Part shown: positions 9,541 to 21,223 of the stretch, piece by piece
Numbering within the stretch: the first letter of the stretch is position 1
How the letters are laid out: every line of letters starts with the position of its first letter
NCBI GenBank assembly: GCA_011947345.1
Contig: JAAVTG010000043.1
Coordinates: 1,178,001-1,242,000 of the forward strand
Source: Phytophthora quininea
Taxonomy: Eukaryota > Oomycota > Peronosporomycetes > Peronosporales > Peronosporaceae
DNA: 64,000 nt
Direction: 5' to 3'
Notes under the pieces: model-generated
Told to the model about the DNA's origin: nothing
The model's database searches: none
What the model saw: only the letters and a program-made list of their open reading frames with translations
Translations under genes and position numbers: made by a program

Positions 9541-11220
9541 ATGGATACTCTTGTCCGTTTCTACTTTCTAGTTCATACCATAAGCAAAATGGCGTCGAGG
9601 TTGCCAGCAGATGGAGGCACTTCTGGTAGCTGGAATGTTGCTGATCTTGTGCTAAGTACCGACGATGTCACTGTGGCTTCGGAACATCCAGTGGGCCAAG
9701 ACCTAGCAGGGGATCATGATCCGAGAGCAGTAGCAAAGAAGCACCAGATTTCAGGATCGCCGAGAAGTTCGCTCGTGTCACTGCGGACTTCCCTTGAACC
9801 GCGAGCCGCGGTTGAACTTGTCATCGCTGAAGTTGCTACGTTCTATGACGTCTTTGGTTTCTTGGGAGTGCCTATGGTCATTGTCTTTGTACTGTCGGCT
9901 ATGTGGATCTTCACTCTGGCTTATATCCAAATGCACGCGAACGAGATGGCCAATACCTTGATGAATACGACTGAATTCGACAACGGCGAGTTTTGGCTGC
10001 TTCCGAGGCCGGACAATGGTATTGTTGTTTCGTCCACTGTCATACTTTGTTTGTTTGGAATCGGATACAGCGGATTAGCTGTGATCATGGTGTTTTTCTT
10101 CCGCACGGGGCGCCAAGAAAACGTTGCCGTACCAGCAAGTACTGCCAGCAATGGAGATGTAAGTGTCGTAGCCGATCGAAACCTACCAGAAAAGTCTCGT
10201 TTGCAACACTTGATCAGGTGGATACGCGAAAAATGTAGCATGCCAAGCGATGTACGCGAGCACTACTACGTACGTAGACCGAGCTTTGACGCATTTAGCA
10301 AGGTTTGATTCTTATTTGTTCTTGTGGTTTGCCTGGCAGACTGCAGCGTTGGATCTCCCGAAGCTAATTTTTCAGACGACTACGCTGTCCACGTACCTTA
10401 CTCACGGGTTCCCAACCCCCATCGTGTATTCCTATTCTGTGTTGCTGTTGGGTAATTGGCTGGTAGCATGCTATCGGTCACAGCGCTATGTCGCTGACCC
10501 AAACTTGACCATTGCACGACTGTACTACACGTGAGTATTTTGCAAACCTTTACGAAGAGACGGAGTGAATGTTCTAATCTTTCTTGTGTGTCATAGGTAT
10601 GACCTGTTCTTTGCTGTTTTTGCCCCATTAGTGGTGCTCGTTTACTTCATCTACTCGTTTCACTTCGATCGCAAAGAATTCATGACGAAGACCGAGACGA
10701 TTCACGGTGGTTCATTTGACACAGTTGCGCGGTTGTTCGGAGATCCCTCGCAGATTTCTAGCTTCTGCAACGCATTTCATTATCTCCAATTTTCAGCAGG
10801 CGACGCACTATTCTATAAGTCGGCACTAAACCTATTGTCTCTGTATAAGTGGAAACATATCATTATGACGCTCATCAAGAACTCCAACGAGCGGCGCCTT
10901 GAGCGAGAGCGTCAAGCTCAAGTACAGCCAGTGGCTTACGATCCGTCAAGGACAGGGTCCTTCAAAAGGCAATCGCGAGAAAAATTGAAGCAGTATCAAT
11001 CCGACGACCGGGGAAGCATTTCCTCGTGAAGATATTGCTTGCGTTAGTGTTCTTCGTTGTTGGATCAAGCATTTTCATATATTCCATTGGAGCGGTCCGA
11101 TCTAGCACTGCATTGTGCAGCAAGTACGACAAGTGCGTTGTAATCAGCTATCAGTGGAATTTTGGCGCGGAACATTGCACCTGCCTGGTGTTTGCGAACC
11201 GGCAAAAAGGCATTCTTATT
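9541..11220 (+). pseudogene. Six-TM oomycete membrane protein, C-terminally truncated
   Basis: The ATG at 9541 (or 9589, MASRLPADGG) starts a Ser/Thr-rich cytosolic-type region followed by six hydrophobic segments, from VPMVIVFVLSAMWIFTL to ILLALVFFVVGSSIFIYSI, and then a short Cys-bearing ectodomain (CSKYDKCVVISYQWNF, CTCLVF). A 66-nt intron at 10531-10596 joins LYYT to YDLFF in frame. One-base shifts at about 10299-10303 and 11022-11026 interrupt it. The multi-TM part followed by a CxxxxxC...YxW...CxC ectodomain resembles oomycete membrane proteins that continue into leucine-rich repeats, but here no repeat follows and the next gene begins about 70 bp on. I infer a truncated copy; the name of the family is uncertain. 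Confidence 0.55.
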
Positions 11221-11283
11221 TCAATTAGTACGAAATATTGTTCGCGCATTTCTTGTCGCCATATTTTTACCGCGCAAAAACTG

Positions 11284-12861
11284 ATGATGCGGGGAAGTTC
11301 GCCGACGAGGACGAGCGCGTGGTGTACTACGACCTTGACGCCGACGCACACAGCCGTCAGCTGCTGTTGTCTGCCGATGCGGTATCTGCCCCCACGCTAG
11401 CTACGATCACCAGAGCCCCCACGCAAGTCTTTCGGCGCGCTCCCCAACCGCTTTTCAACCTCGGTAGGTGGAACAGCTTGGGATCAATAAGGACACAATC
11501 TAATATCCACTCCCGCAATAGAGGATAGCGGAGACGAAGCCGAGGAGGAGAACCCGTTCGCATCGCTACTGCAGCAGCCAGCGCCGACGGCGAATCCCGT
11601 AGAACCATCCGACGAGACCCCAGTGACTGCTTCTGTCGGCGAGAAGAGGCCCAAGCAGCAAAAGCCCGTATCTCGTAGTGATAGTAAAGCTGGAGACAAC
11701 GGACGGTCAATACTGAGGCATGCTCAGGCGGAGAGAGCGCCTACGAGACTGCGCAACAACAAGAAACTGGGTTTTGAGGCTGCAGACTCGAGACCTGCTC
11801 GGTGGAGCGCGCGGAAGCCTTCCGCGACAGACACGAACAACCGTCGCAAGTCGCTCGGGGCCATTCAGAAGCGACGTGCACAGCTGGAGAAATCGCCTGC
11901 GAAAAGGTTTGCAGATTGCTTAGCCTTCGAATATTTGTTGCTGATGATTTATTAACTGTGCAGTTGACAGACGAAAATCAATGCCGGCGACACCATCAAA
12001 GCGCAGCAACCTGATGGACGATTCGCAAAATGAAGGCCATACGACGCCAAAGCGACGTCTGCTGTCGGATGTGCTGCAGCGTGCCACCACACTATCGCAG
12101 CAGCAGCACGCAGACAACAGTGACGCCTCATTTTCACAGGTACCGCTCGATTCCGTTGGACTTAGTTGTATGCGGCGTTTTGATGAACTAACACGCCTTT
12201 TGTTTTTCGTCAGATGCAACCAGATGAAAACCCGGTTGACGGAGACGCGATTTTGGATACTGAACACCAAATGCGAGTCGAGCCATTTGCTCCTCAGATC
12301 TTCTCACCATCAAAGCCAGCAGCACCAACTTCTGGAACTGGTCGACAGGTCAAAACAGAGGCGGTTGTCTCGAAAATTCGCGGCGAAGTTGGCGATGTGA
12401 TTCGTAAGGCAATCCGAAAGAGCAATCGGGACTTGACCTTGCTAAGATCTCGAGGACAGCACTTGCTTCCTCAGAAGAACACATCATCTCTTGGCACTAT
12501 GGAATCGATTCAAGAACGAGCTTTTGCGACCGTTTGTATTAAACGGCATCGTGGAGCATTCTCTCATTTTACTGCCTTCGAATGTAAAATTCACGAGCTT
12601 GCCGGTGGTTTACAAGCATCTGCTGCCGGGTTTCTGGAATCATGCCGCTCGAATGCCTTACCAATGATCGAAGCGCTCTATATGCCCCAGACAGCGGAAT
12701 ACTTGAAGTTGGCACCAGGGATGCTGTTGAAGGTTTACGAGCCACTACATTTTGTGCCTCAGCAGTTGGCAGTGGGCTACAGTGGCAAAGCCAATTGGTT
12801 TCTCGTGTGTACGCAACTAACGGAGGTTATGGAAAGCAATCATGATTGCTCTGTTGGATAG
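11284..12861 (+). CDS. Basic, low-complexity multi-exon protein, probably nuclear (unrecognised)
   Basis: Three introns fit consensus and keep frame: 11464-11521, 11907-11970 and 12140-12213. The start is unclear. ATG at 11284 or 11287 is in frame only if the G4 run at 11290-11293 is one base short, giving KFADEDERVVYYDLDADAHS. Segments: acidic/Pro-rich N-terminus; a Lys/Arg/Ser-rich centre (RRKSLGAIQKRRAQLEKSP, TPSKRSNLMDDSQN) that looks like nuclear localisation signals and phosphosites; and a conserved-looking C-terminal domain (LKLAPGMLLKVYEPLHFVP ... NWFLVCTQLTEV) with an OB-fold flavour. No domain is recognised with confidence. It ends at a TAG about 110 bp from the convergent IQ-motif gene. 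Confidence 0.6.
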
Positions 12862-12970
12862 CACCGACGCCTAGAGAGGGAAAAAGGTCAACATAGCAGA
12901 CACGTATTTGCAGCGTACTCGTCGGCGACGCGATTTGGTACTGACTGGGGCACTATTGATCCACATGTTG

Positions 12971-14647
12971 CTATTGTGTTGCCGCCGTGCGATTTGTCCT
13001 CGCGCGGGATGCTAATGGTCGCCGTTGGTACATTTCGTGGAGCTCCAATGTCGTGCTGATAGCCGTTTGGGTCTTTTGGTGGCAGGTTCGATTAAGAATC
13101 GCACTTTCTTGGTTCATACGTTCCAGGACTTGCTGTCGCTTGAGACGTTTGAAGGTTTCCATTCGTTCTATTCGCGACAACCGAATTGATGTTGCTGTTG
13201 TAGTAAGTGGGGGTGCATGGTGCTGAGATCCGTAGAGGTGAGGATTGTAGAGCTGTAAGACCCGAAGCTGCTGATAGTTTGTCAGCTCAAACAAAGGGCT
13301 TTTGTATTTCTCCGGGTGCCGACCTCGCCACCGACGACGGATCATTTCCTGTGCACGATCTGTCGCATGATCAAGCCGGCAAATGCTTCGGAAAAAGCGG
13401 GAAATAATGAGCGCCGCGCGGTGTTGATACTCGTGATTGGACACCTGGAAGGCAGAAGATGTTGTCTCTTGGCAAGGTTCATCGTACTCGGGCATTCTTG
13501 GACCATTCAATCCCAAAGTGCTACAGGTGTTGCCCTTCGGGTCTAGGCTGCTGCAAATATTGTGCTTTCCAGACAAGTTTACCGGAGCAAGATGCTGCTG
13601 GGTTTGCGGGCGTCGTTGCCTGCGTGCCTGATACAGATTCTTTTCTCTTTCCAGTTCCACGTCATGAACTACCCACTTAGCTGAGATCAACGATCCTGCT
13701 GTCGGATCATCATTTTTTATTGTCTGTCTCTTGGAATCAACAAGCCAAACATGATTGAATCCGGGCAGTGTTGGGGCGATAAACTTATCATCGATGTGTC
13801 TTTCGAACAAGGAGCTTTGCGGGCTCGTGGAGGGTTTTAATCGCGTCGGGCTTCTACCTCGCAGATTATAGCAAAGCACAGTTTCATTCTGGGCAAGCAG
13901 CAATGCACCGCCGTCTAAAACGTTTATCTGACTTTGTGGTTGACATTTCCCGGTTGGATCCATTTCCAGGCGCCAAGTTGTGGTAGACATCAACCCCACA
14001 GCATGGATGGATGACTTATCATCACTGCGACCAGGATGCTGCGTTGCATCATGCGTTTTCAACCGCTGGGAATCGGCGTAAACGGCGCCATTTCGCGCGT
14101 ATGAAGGTGCCGTACCTTGAACAATAAACACAGAATCTCCCCTCATGACATGTTTTTGCCGGCGATGCTCGTTTGTGGATCAGCCGGGAACAATGTTAGC
14201 ATGGTGCGTGTGTCATTACGATACGTTGAAGGCATCTTTCGCAAAGTTCCATCGTCCTCAACAAGGAGATAGTCGCCGTCTTCTGCACGAAGACTCACTG
14301 GCCGGCCGTATCGAATCGGTAGCACTTCAGGCTGCACTTTTGCCAACCTGACCTGTTGCATGGAGGGTTCAATGCTGGTGCTCGGTCTTGTGAAAGCATC
14401 ACGATAACAGCTAGGTCCACGAAGTACTTCATTGCGTGTGCTACGAAACGCTAGGGTTGTACTGGGAGTTTTACGCCGCGATGGAGTCAACCTCGTCGAT
14501 CTCTACCTGAAAATGTGAATACCAACATATTTCCACACCTAACGGAGTACGAAAACGTACCTCATGCAATGCTGTTGTTAATGGCTGGCCGAGCCGCACC
14601 TTGCGAACAAGACTCGATGAACGGTTTCTAAGAGGAATCACCAACAT
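12971..14647 (-). CDS. IQ-motif-containing protein (hypothetical)
   Basis: Start ATG at 14647 (MLVIPLRNRSSSLVRKV); a 54-nt intron at 14507-14560 joins LHE to VEIDE. One-base problems near 14491-14493 (extra G) and 14144-14150 (one base short) divide the frame. The first half contains beta-rich segments (IRYGRPVSLRAEDGDYLLVE, MRGDSVFIVQGTA, GGALLLAQNETVLCYN) that read like a beta-trefoil or other shielding-type lectin fold. The middle contains an IQ-like calmodulin-binding segment (RAALIISRFFRSICRL ... MIRRRWRGR). The C-terminus is Arg/Gln-rich helix. I do not recognise the family. It is convergent with the upstream plus-strand gene and tandem to ORC4. Confidence 0.6.
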
Positions 14648-14882
14648 GGACGCAGTTTAGTGTGGCAAGATTAGAGCCGCGAAAAACAAGATTGCAAGTA
14701 CACGTAGTTAACGATGGCGCAGCTGCGATCATGGTGGCTGGTCACAGGGTACTCATGAAGTGAGACTAGCCGTAGGTTGCCTTCAATATCCATTAAATTC
14801 ACTCTTTCGCCCCTTCAGATCGAGCAGCGCTGTGCCTGGCCCCAAGCAGCAATCCCAATGGTTCCCTTTATAGATCCCGGAT
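14648..14882. other. Short intergenic region between ORC4 and the IQ gene
   Basis: About 235 bp holding the IQ-gene promoter and the ORC4 3' end. No repeat or RNA gene is seen. Confidence 0.4.
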
Positions 14883-16454
14883 TTAGCTACCATTGATCAC
14901 CCATTCCTTCAAAAGCGTCGAGCAGTTGATACTTCCGTTCCGAAGCATGCCTTCGAGTGTACGCGGCGCGAAGTTTAAGTGCACAGCGCGGAATTCGGGT
15001 TGCAGTGATCCCAAGGCGTCTTGCTTGATTGACCCGTCGCTCGTACGACCAATCTTGAAAGCGTCACCGGCATCCTTGACCAGCTTCAACTGCAGTAAAT
15101 TCTCGAGCGCTTTTGGGCCTCGCTGCGGGTCGGTAGCTGGGGAAGCATGTCGTGCTGTCGAAGAAAAATTTCCCATCGAGCGTACACCATTTCGAGTGTG
15201 AACACGCGTTGACCTGCCTTTTCCAAATGCCCCATGCCAATCAATAATGCGATGCCATGTTCCGTAACAGTTTCCAGCACTGCAAGCTGGTGGTCTTGCT
15301 CCAACAAGTGTCTAGCTTGACGGAAATGTTTCGCAGACAGAAGCGGATAGCTTGCGTCAAGGCAGCAGAGAGCAGTAGCGGCTAGTCGCAGAAAGAAAGC
15401 CTGCGGCTTGCCAATATCGTAATCAAACTCTAGACTCGCCACAAAATTGCTGGGCACCGTTAGAAGCTCGCGGACGTTTCTGGAAAACGCAGCAACATAT
15501 TCGGACGACGGCCTCTGTAGATCGCTGTTGCTCTCCCAGTCAACTGTGTCCACTGTAAGCGTTCTGATTAGAAACTGCTTGGTCTGTGCAAACGTTGGGC
15601 GCTCGACAACGATCTGGAGGTGGGAGAACCTTCATGTTGCACAAACTCATCAGCCTTACTCCCACCATACCGCACAAGATGTAGTGTACCTGGAGCGTAC
15701 TCGCTTCTCGAGATTATCAACAACGTTGTAGTTACCGGTAACGCCTAGAACCCCCATCTTGATGTCGCTTGACTGCGTTAACAACTGAAGTTAGTCCCTA
15801 TGCATTTTCAGGACGATGCGAAGGTACCTGGAGCCAATCGAGCAGATTGTACAATAGAAGCTGCTTAGCATTGCTGTTTTCATGCACAAACTGTTCCAGT
15901 GCATCCAGTATAACAATCACGTGGTCTCCACAGGCAGCTTTTGTGACCAAGAGGCTGCGAAGGTATTCGTACATATTCCAATACGACAGCACCTAGCGAC
16001 ACAGACATCAAAAACTAAGTCCAGGCTCACGTCAAAATACCATGATCCCACCCTGTACCGGGTGCTTGACAGTGGTGGCTCGAGTGAGCTGCGCCATGAT
16101 CTCCTTGAAGGCCTCGAGTTCGTTCTGAAGGATGACGCCATTGAGGTACACAAGTGTGAAGCCATTGTACGCCCGCCGCAGGTTGCGCATGGCCTGGGTG
16201 ACGATGGAGCGCCGGTCACTGCCCGCAGAGGCCAGCAGCAGCCCCGACTGGTTCTCGCCAAATTGCACCGTGCGTCGGAAGAGCTGTTCCAACTGTGCAA
16301 TGGCCGCCGCTGAGCCGCTATCTGAGTCTCCGCGGAACCCATCCTTTGCGTTTACTGCAGACGCTGCCTCCAGACCTTCGCTCTTGAACCGCTGGCGCAA
16401 CGCGATGCGGACAGCCCGCACCTCTGCGTCCGTCGGCTCAATGCTGGCTGCCAT
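14883..16454 (-). CDS. ORC4: Origin recognition complex subunit 4, with degenerate ATPase motifs
   Basis: Subunit of the complex that loads the MCM helicase at replication origins. Four exons: 16454-16041, 15992-15828, 15772-15690 and 15629-14883, with introns of 48, 55 and 60 nt, all phase-consistent. Predicted length is about 469 residues, close to the 430-440 of animal ORC4. Landmarks: RRTVQFGENQSGLLL before the P-loop; VHLNG-like LVYLNGVILQ; Walker B region VIVILDALEQF; LLYNLLDWLQ; LEKRVRSRFSH, the classic ORC4 LEKRVKSRFSH segment; and a winged-helix end (LENLLQLKLVKDAG, TLLKEW). The P-loop reads ASAGSDRRS rather than GxxGxGKT, and the Walker B Glu is Ala. One base is missing near 15115-15121. 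Start at 16454 is preferred over in-frame ATGs 18-20 codons upstream because the family N-terminus is short. Confidence 0.88.
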
Positions 16455-18189
16455 CTCCGACCGATCTTGCGTCACGGAATGAACGGAATAAATACTATAA
16501 TATGGCATATTCACCGCGCACAGTTGATTTCATGAAGCTTACGGAGAGCAAGGCACTCACGCCCAGGCATCTCGAAACTATGTACAGCGTGTCGAGCCTG
16601 TTAAAATGAACTCTTAGGACAGTGTATGAAACTCAATACAGTCTATTCTTTTATCCTCTATGCTACTGCCCTACTCTAGACTCGTGCTCGGGGTTTGAGG
16701 CAAAGAGGAAGTGAGCTCGTCCTCGGACTGCGTCCTTGGCGACTTCACTCCTCAGCCTCCTATCGTCATTGCACTATGACTGGAGAGGAGCTCTCTGCCT
16801 CGTCCTTCCCAGATCACAGTTGGTGATCTGAACTTCCTCTCGTACTTGTTAGTACTCATAGATAACACATTGAACAGGGTTTTTATTTCAGTTTGTCTTT
16901 TCTGTCTACTGGCAGCCAGGCGCTGCCTGCTGCCGTTCAGTGGCCACGCTGCCTCAACCGGCACGACACCTCGCGCCTCGACTCAACACATCCGCGAAGT
17001 ACTAGAGGGTTGTGGTGTTGTAGAACACACAAAATCGTCAAGTTTGGCTTCCTCGCAATACACACAACAAATTCACCGATTCTAAGGTCGGGTGACTCTG
17101 TGTGGCCTGCGCTAGGGCTGTCCCTTCGCGATTTGGCCCTTCCGGGATAACAGTGGAATTGCTACGCAGCCGTCAGCTACCAATTTCTCCAGAGGCCTGC
17201 CTGAGCTTCACAGCCTCCGTTCCTCAACCCTTTGATCTCACACCAAAGGATGGACGTCGGCGCACGAGAGTTTTTACAGGTCACCGAGCGCAGCGTACGC
17301 CCAACTAAAAGATTAACGATATTCTGGGTTAGAGACCCGTCGACTCGTCAAGTTGGCGAGATTTGTCGTCGCTGGTAGCGAGAAACGCCCTTCCCCGGGC
17401 TGACCTTAACTCTTGGCGCTACCAGTCACTCCCCTGCAAGCTACGCATCTCGGAGAACGACGGCAGACGTCCAGCCCGTGCAGGAACTTACCGGAAGAGT
17501 GTGTACTTGTCTAGGACCTGGAAAATTCTGCTCTGTTAGTTATATCGTAGTCTTCTGTGGAAACTCTAAGGGGTTTCCGTTTCCTATCCTTTCTGCAATG
17601 AAATGGTCCGTTACTACTTCTACCTTGCACGCAGCGACTTCTCCCACCACGGCTCTTCGCACCCTGCGACCCTTCGTGGCCCAAGATCTTGAGCTAGCCA
17701 AGCCGATCAGTCTCTCGCCAAGTCGAGCTGGGTCCCGACCTCGCTGAGTCGCCAGCTCGTTGAGTCGGATAATTGGCTAGCCGAGTCGCCGACTCGCTAA
17801 GTCAGCAGCTCGCCGAGTCTTCTTGAATTCGTCAACTGTGTACGCACAGACAGCTCACCCTATTCGCTGACTTAGTGGCTGACAGTCTGAGCAATGGAAT
17901 ATGCCAGAACAGAGGATTTGCTACATCACAACTGCCCCGGTCATGATACGAGCCATCGTGGTGAGTTTCTCGACCAACACTCTCCGCCATCCATCACTCT
18001 GTGACCTTCCGATAGTGTTGCGCTATTCTGCACGGGCAAACTTGCCCTCTTGAAGGGGCAGCCCTTGCGACCTTTCAAGATTTCTCGATTTAAGATGGAG
18101 CAGAAGGCCTCCCCCAAAGGCAGTGCTCGCAGAGCTGGCTAAGGCCGCCGAAGCCGCAGCCACGCGCAACATTCGCCATGAAGACTATC
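16455..18189. other. Gene-free region with LTR-like debris
   Basis: No intact gene. Around 17690-17830 there are clustered copies of GAGTCGCC/GCTCG-type words, and at about 18090-18185 a short stretch starting MEQKAS with an Ala-rich helix, reminiscent of the leader and gag start of a gypsy-type element. The 16600-16900 part ends in an AT-rich, polyA-signal-like stretch. No paired LTR or terminal duplication can be shown. Confidence 0.3.
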
Positions 18190-18329
18190 TGTAAGTCAGG
18201 CGCAACCGCATGTACGATCGTTCGAAGAGCTGTACAAGGACTACCTGGCGACAAGAGGCGTCAGCGGATCGACTCCAGTCGCTACGATGCCAGCAGTGAC
18301 CGGCAGAGTCGTCCATCATTGAAAGCCAT

Positions 18330-18641
18330 ATGCGATCCTCAGGCTCTTTCGTAGTTTGGGAAATTGCTTGGGATGCTCGCACACGATACCGGTCTCGAAA
18401 GCGTCAGAGGAAGTCCTTGGGATCATTATCGCTGAAAAAGGTTGATGTCGCAGTCCAGACAGAGCCTCTTCAAGCACACTACACACGCCACCTGCCAAGC
18501 TTGGTGAAAACTCGACACCGCTGCGCACTTTGTGCCAGCAAGCTACCGGCAGGCAAGGCAACGAAGGCGCATCAGACAAAGTTTAGATGCGAAGCTTGCA
18601 ACATGTACTTGTGCTGCAACAGCAGCAGGAATTACTTTTAA
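18330..18641 (+). pseudogene. piggyBac-type transposase C-terminal fragment
   Basis: The end of this frame has a cysteine-rich cluster (RHRCALCASKL, then KFRCEACNMYLCCN) like the zinc-binding C-terminal domain of piggyBac-derived transposases, where C-x2-C pairs are followed by a Cys-Phe and Tyr-His ending. Here it stops at SSRNYF. No DDD catalytic part is upstream in frame, so this is a relic. The flanks show no clear TTAA-flanked ends. Confidence 0.5.
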
Positions 18642-19014
18642 GAGCAGCATATCAAATCTGGAAAATAGTAAGCCTTAACTTCTAATGCTAAATTTCTAAG
18701 ATAACACAACACGAGGGGTCTGGGCGAGATTACGCTGTGGCACTGCGGGCGGCGCTGATTCAGCTGCAGAAGGACTAAGTCGCGCAAGTGCGCGCGAGGA
18801 TATCTTAGCTACTACATCTTAAAGATGCTTCTGCTAGTTCCACAGCGGTATGAACCGCTATACACACAAGTCAAGAGAAAAGGTTTTCACCCGAGTCGCA
18901 ACTCGTGCAGGCGGAAAAGGGAGGTGAAGCCGTTTCGTCAAACTGATCCGCATTGGAAGTTGTTCTTTGAAGTCAAGGCCACCAGTCGAAGCAGCGACCA
19001 GAGGCCACTGCGAC
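18642..19014. other. Gap without recognisable genes
   Basis: About 370 bp between the piggyBac relic and the first ankyrin-like pseudogene. Only short chance frames are present. Confidence 0.4.
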
Positions 19015-19618
19015 ATGGTGCAGGTTTTGATCGACGCATACAGCTCGCTCAACTTGGATTTTGCGGTCTAGACGGCGGCAGCTTCCTGTCAGAACAACGC
19101 GCTCAACCTGCTGCTTCAGAAGCTGACGGCGACGATAACTGACTGTTGTTTGGTGGGGTTTGCAACTGCAGGTGACCGCGGAGAACGGTCGACTCAAAGC
19201 GATGGAGTTCCTACTGGACCACTACACGGTCGAACTGGAACGGATCAATGTCGACGAAGTCGTGGCGGCAGATCGGTAGGACGCGCTGAAGCTCCTGCTG
19301 GATACGACTGAAACCGGACTCGTTAACTTGCACCTCGCCGTCTGTGGGGCCAGGTTTCTGGTGGTGGTGGGCCGCATCTGTGCATGTTGCGGTGCGCTGA
19401 TCATCAAACTACTGCTTGAAAAGGCCTTGGGCAGAGAGTTCTACGGACAGGAGACTGAAACCATCGTGAAGGCGTGTCCGCAGTCCATGTTGCAAGAAGC
19501 GCTGAAGCTACTGTTGCCAGAGTACGCAGATCGCGAGGACGCAGCCATCCGACTTTACGGAGCGCATTTCAATCCATGGAGTGAATCAAATGAAAACGTG
19601 AATTTCCATGGCCATTGA
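19015..19618 (+). pseudogene. Decayed ankyrin-like repeat protein (copy 1)
   Basis: Fragments in successive frames read VQVLIDAYSSLNLDFAV, TAAASCQNNALNLLLQKLTA, ENGRLKAMEFLLDHYTVE, DALKLLLDTTETG and QEALKLLLPEYADRED. Each has the ankyrin pattern of a short helix pair (A-x-G/N-x-x-x-x-A-x-x-x-L-L). At least two in-frame stops (after DFAV and before DALKLLL) interrupt it. A paralogue with the same segment order lies inverted at 19814-20788. Confidence 0.5.
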
Positions 19619-19813
19619 ATGCCTTCTTCATCGCCTAGTCGTGCTGCACGCTCCTCAAAAACGGTACCGTTGCACCATCACGATCCGTGTACTCTGACAG
19701 TAGCATACCTAGAGCTTCTTGCAGCTCGGCGTCGGGATAGACCTTGACAAGTACTTGGATCGCCCGGCCCGGTAGAAGAGATCCCCTCTATGAAACGCTT
19801 GACGGATCAAATG

Positions 19814-20788
19814 CTAGATATTCGTCGCACTGGAGCAGACGCAGATCAGTTCCAGCACAGAACGACGCTTGCTGTGTTCGGTGATGTTGAGCACTGGGAA
19901 GCGGTCTACACCTCCGTCCGCTCGATCCAGAAGCAGCTTTAGTGCGTCATGTCGACCTGCCTCTGCAATTTTCTCGGTTTTAATACCTTGGAAGCGGACG
20001 TTGAAGTGGTCCAAAATGAACTGCATTGCGTTGATTCGGTCGTTCCCAGCAGCGACCTGTAAGGCAGCACCACTTACTCAGCATCTCGTCGTCTTTTGTA
20101 GCAGCAAAGCATGAGCTTTACTTGACCAGAGGCTGCCGCCGTCTTCACAACAGGCCCAAGGTTGAACGCAGGGTACGCATTGAGCAAAATCTCCAGCACC
20201 TCGCAGTCGCTGCTTCTGCCATCTTCACTTCGTAGGCGGAACTGGTACTGTGCACCCGCTTGGCCATTAATTGCCGCTTGCACCAATACCGACTCGCTCG
20301 GATACTTCTCAAACTTAAGCCAGAGGATTTACGGGCGGCTGTAACAAATGTCCAAACTTGTGCATCACCAGTTGTGTCAAATAGCGCGTTCAAGACGCTC
20401 CGGGAGTCCGACGAAGTCGTTGATAAGTGCCAGCACATAAGGGAGTCCGTAGATCTTCGGAAGAACACACAACTCAGCAGCAGCTCTTCAGTTCTTCTGT
20501 CGTTTTGCTGGTCTCTCGTCCGGACGGTGACTACCTTTTCCTCTGCCAGTACAACTGTTTTCATACTGGATAAAGGACGAGGCCTTCCTACCAGCATTGG
20601 CAGCAACATTGTCGCCAATTTTGACAAGTTCCCTTGGCCGCAAGATCTAGTGGCATCAGGCAGCCATGCTTGGCCACGTAGTTGTCCGTCTTGGTCCTCC
20701 AGGATGCAGCCGGCATCGCACACAAAAATCGTCGAACGAGACGAAGTTGCTCATCGAGCTGAGAGATAGTACGATTTCGTCGCATCAC
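19814..20788 (-). pseudogene. Decayed ankyrin-like repeat protein (copy 2, inverted)
   Basis: Minus-strand fragments include CEVLEILLNAYPAFNLG, VVKTAAASGQVKLML, MQFILDHFNVRFQGI and GRHDALKLLLDRADGG. These align in order with copy 1 (VLIDAYSSLNL, TAAASCQNN, MEFLLDHYTVEL, DALKLLLDTTE). Frames change several times and stops occur, so no full protein is encoded. A more N-terminal part (LDEQLRLVRRFLCAM) survives near 20750. Confidence 0.5.
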
Positions 20789-21223
20789 TGAGTGGTCTGG
20801 CCTCGGATCGGGTCACGCAGTCTTGCGGCCGTAAAATAAGACCACCCCACGAGTTCGTTTGCTCTAAGCATATCTATCAAGTTTGCAGCACGTTCTCAAA
20901 GCAAAACTTACATCCCGATGAATGTCCTTTGAAGAATGCGCTGGTGAGATAACCAAGCATGTCCTCAGACACATAGGAGCCATAATGTGTGGTTTGTGCA
21001 GTTTTGGAGATCTCCATGCCCTAAATTTGAATCCGATGCAGCGATCCCGTCGTCCTTGCAAGGTGTGGTGCATTCTGCTTCAGATGTTGCACTTACACTG
21101 CCAAAATTGCGGCGTTCTGCTTAGTTTATTGCTGTTTCTCGCGTGTGACCAGATGAAAATCTTCCCGTTACAGTACTTGAGGATGGCCGAGACCTGCTCA
21201 GTGGTCTTGAGCTTCAGCACCAT

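Noticed and set aside
9541..11400. One long fused gene continuing from the six-TM protein into the following basic protein
   Set aside because: The two reading frames differ and the protein character changes abruptly; a start at 11284/11287 for the second is simpler.
17102..17747. Plus-strand frames of 68 and 89 codons as genes
   Set aside because: They lie in LTR-like debris and have no domain or start context.
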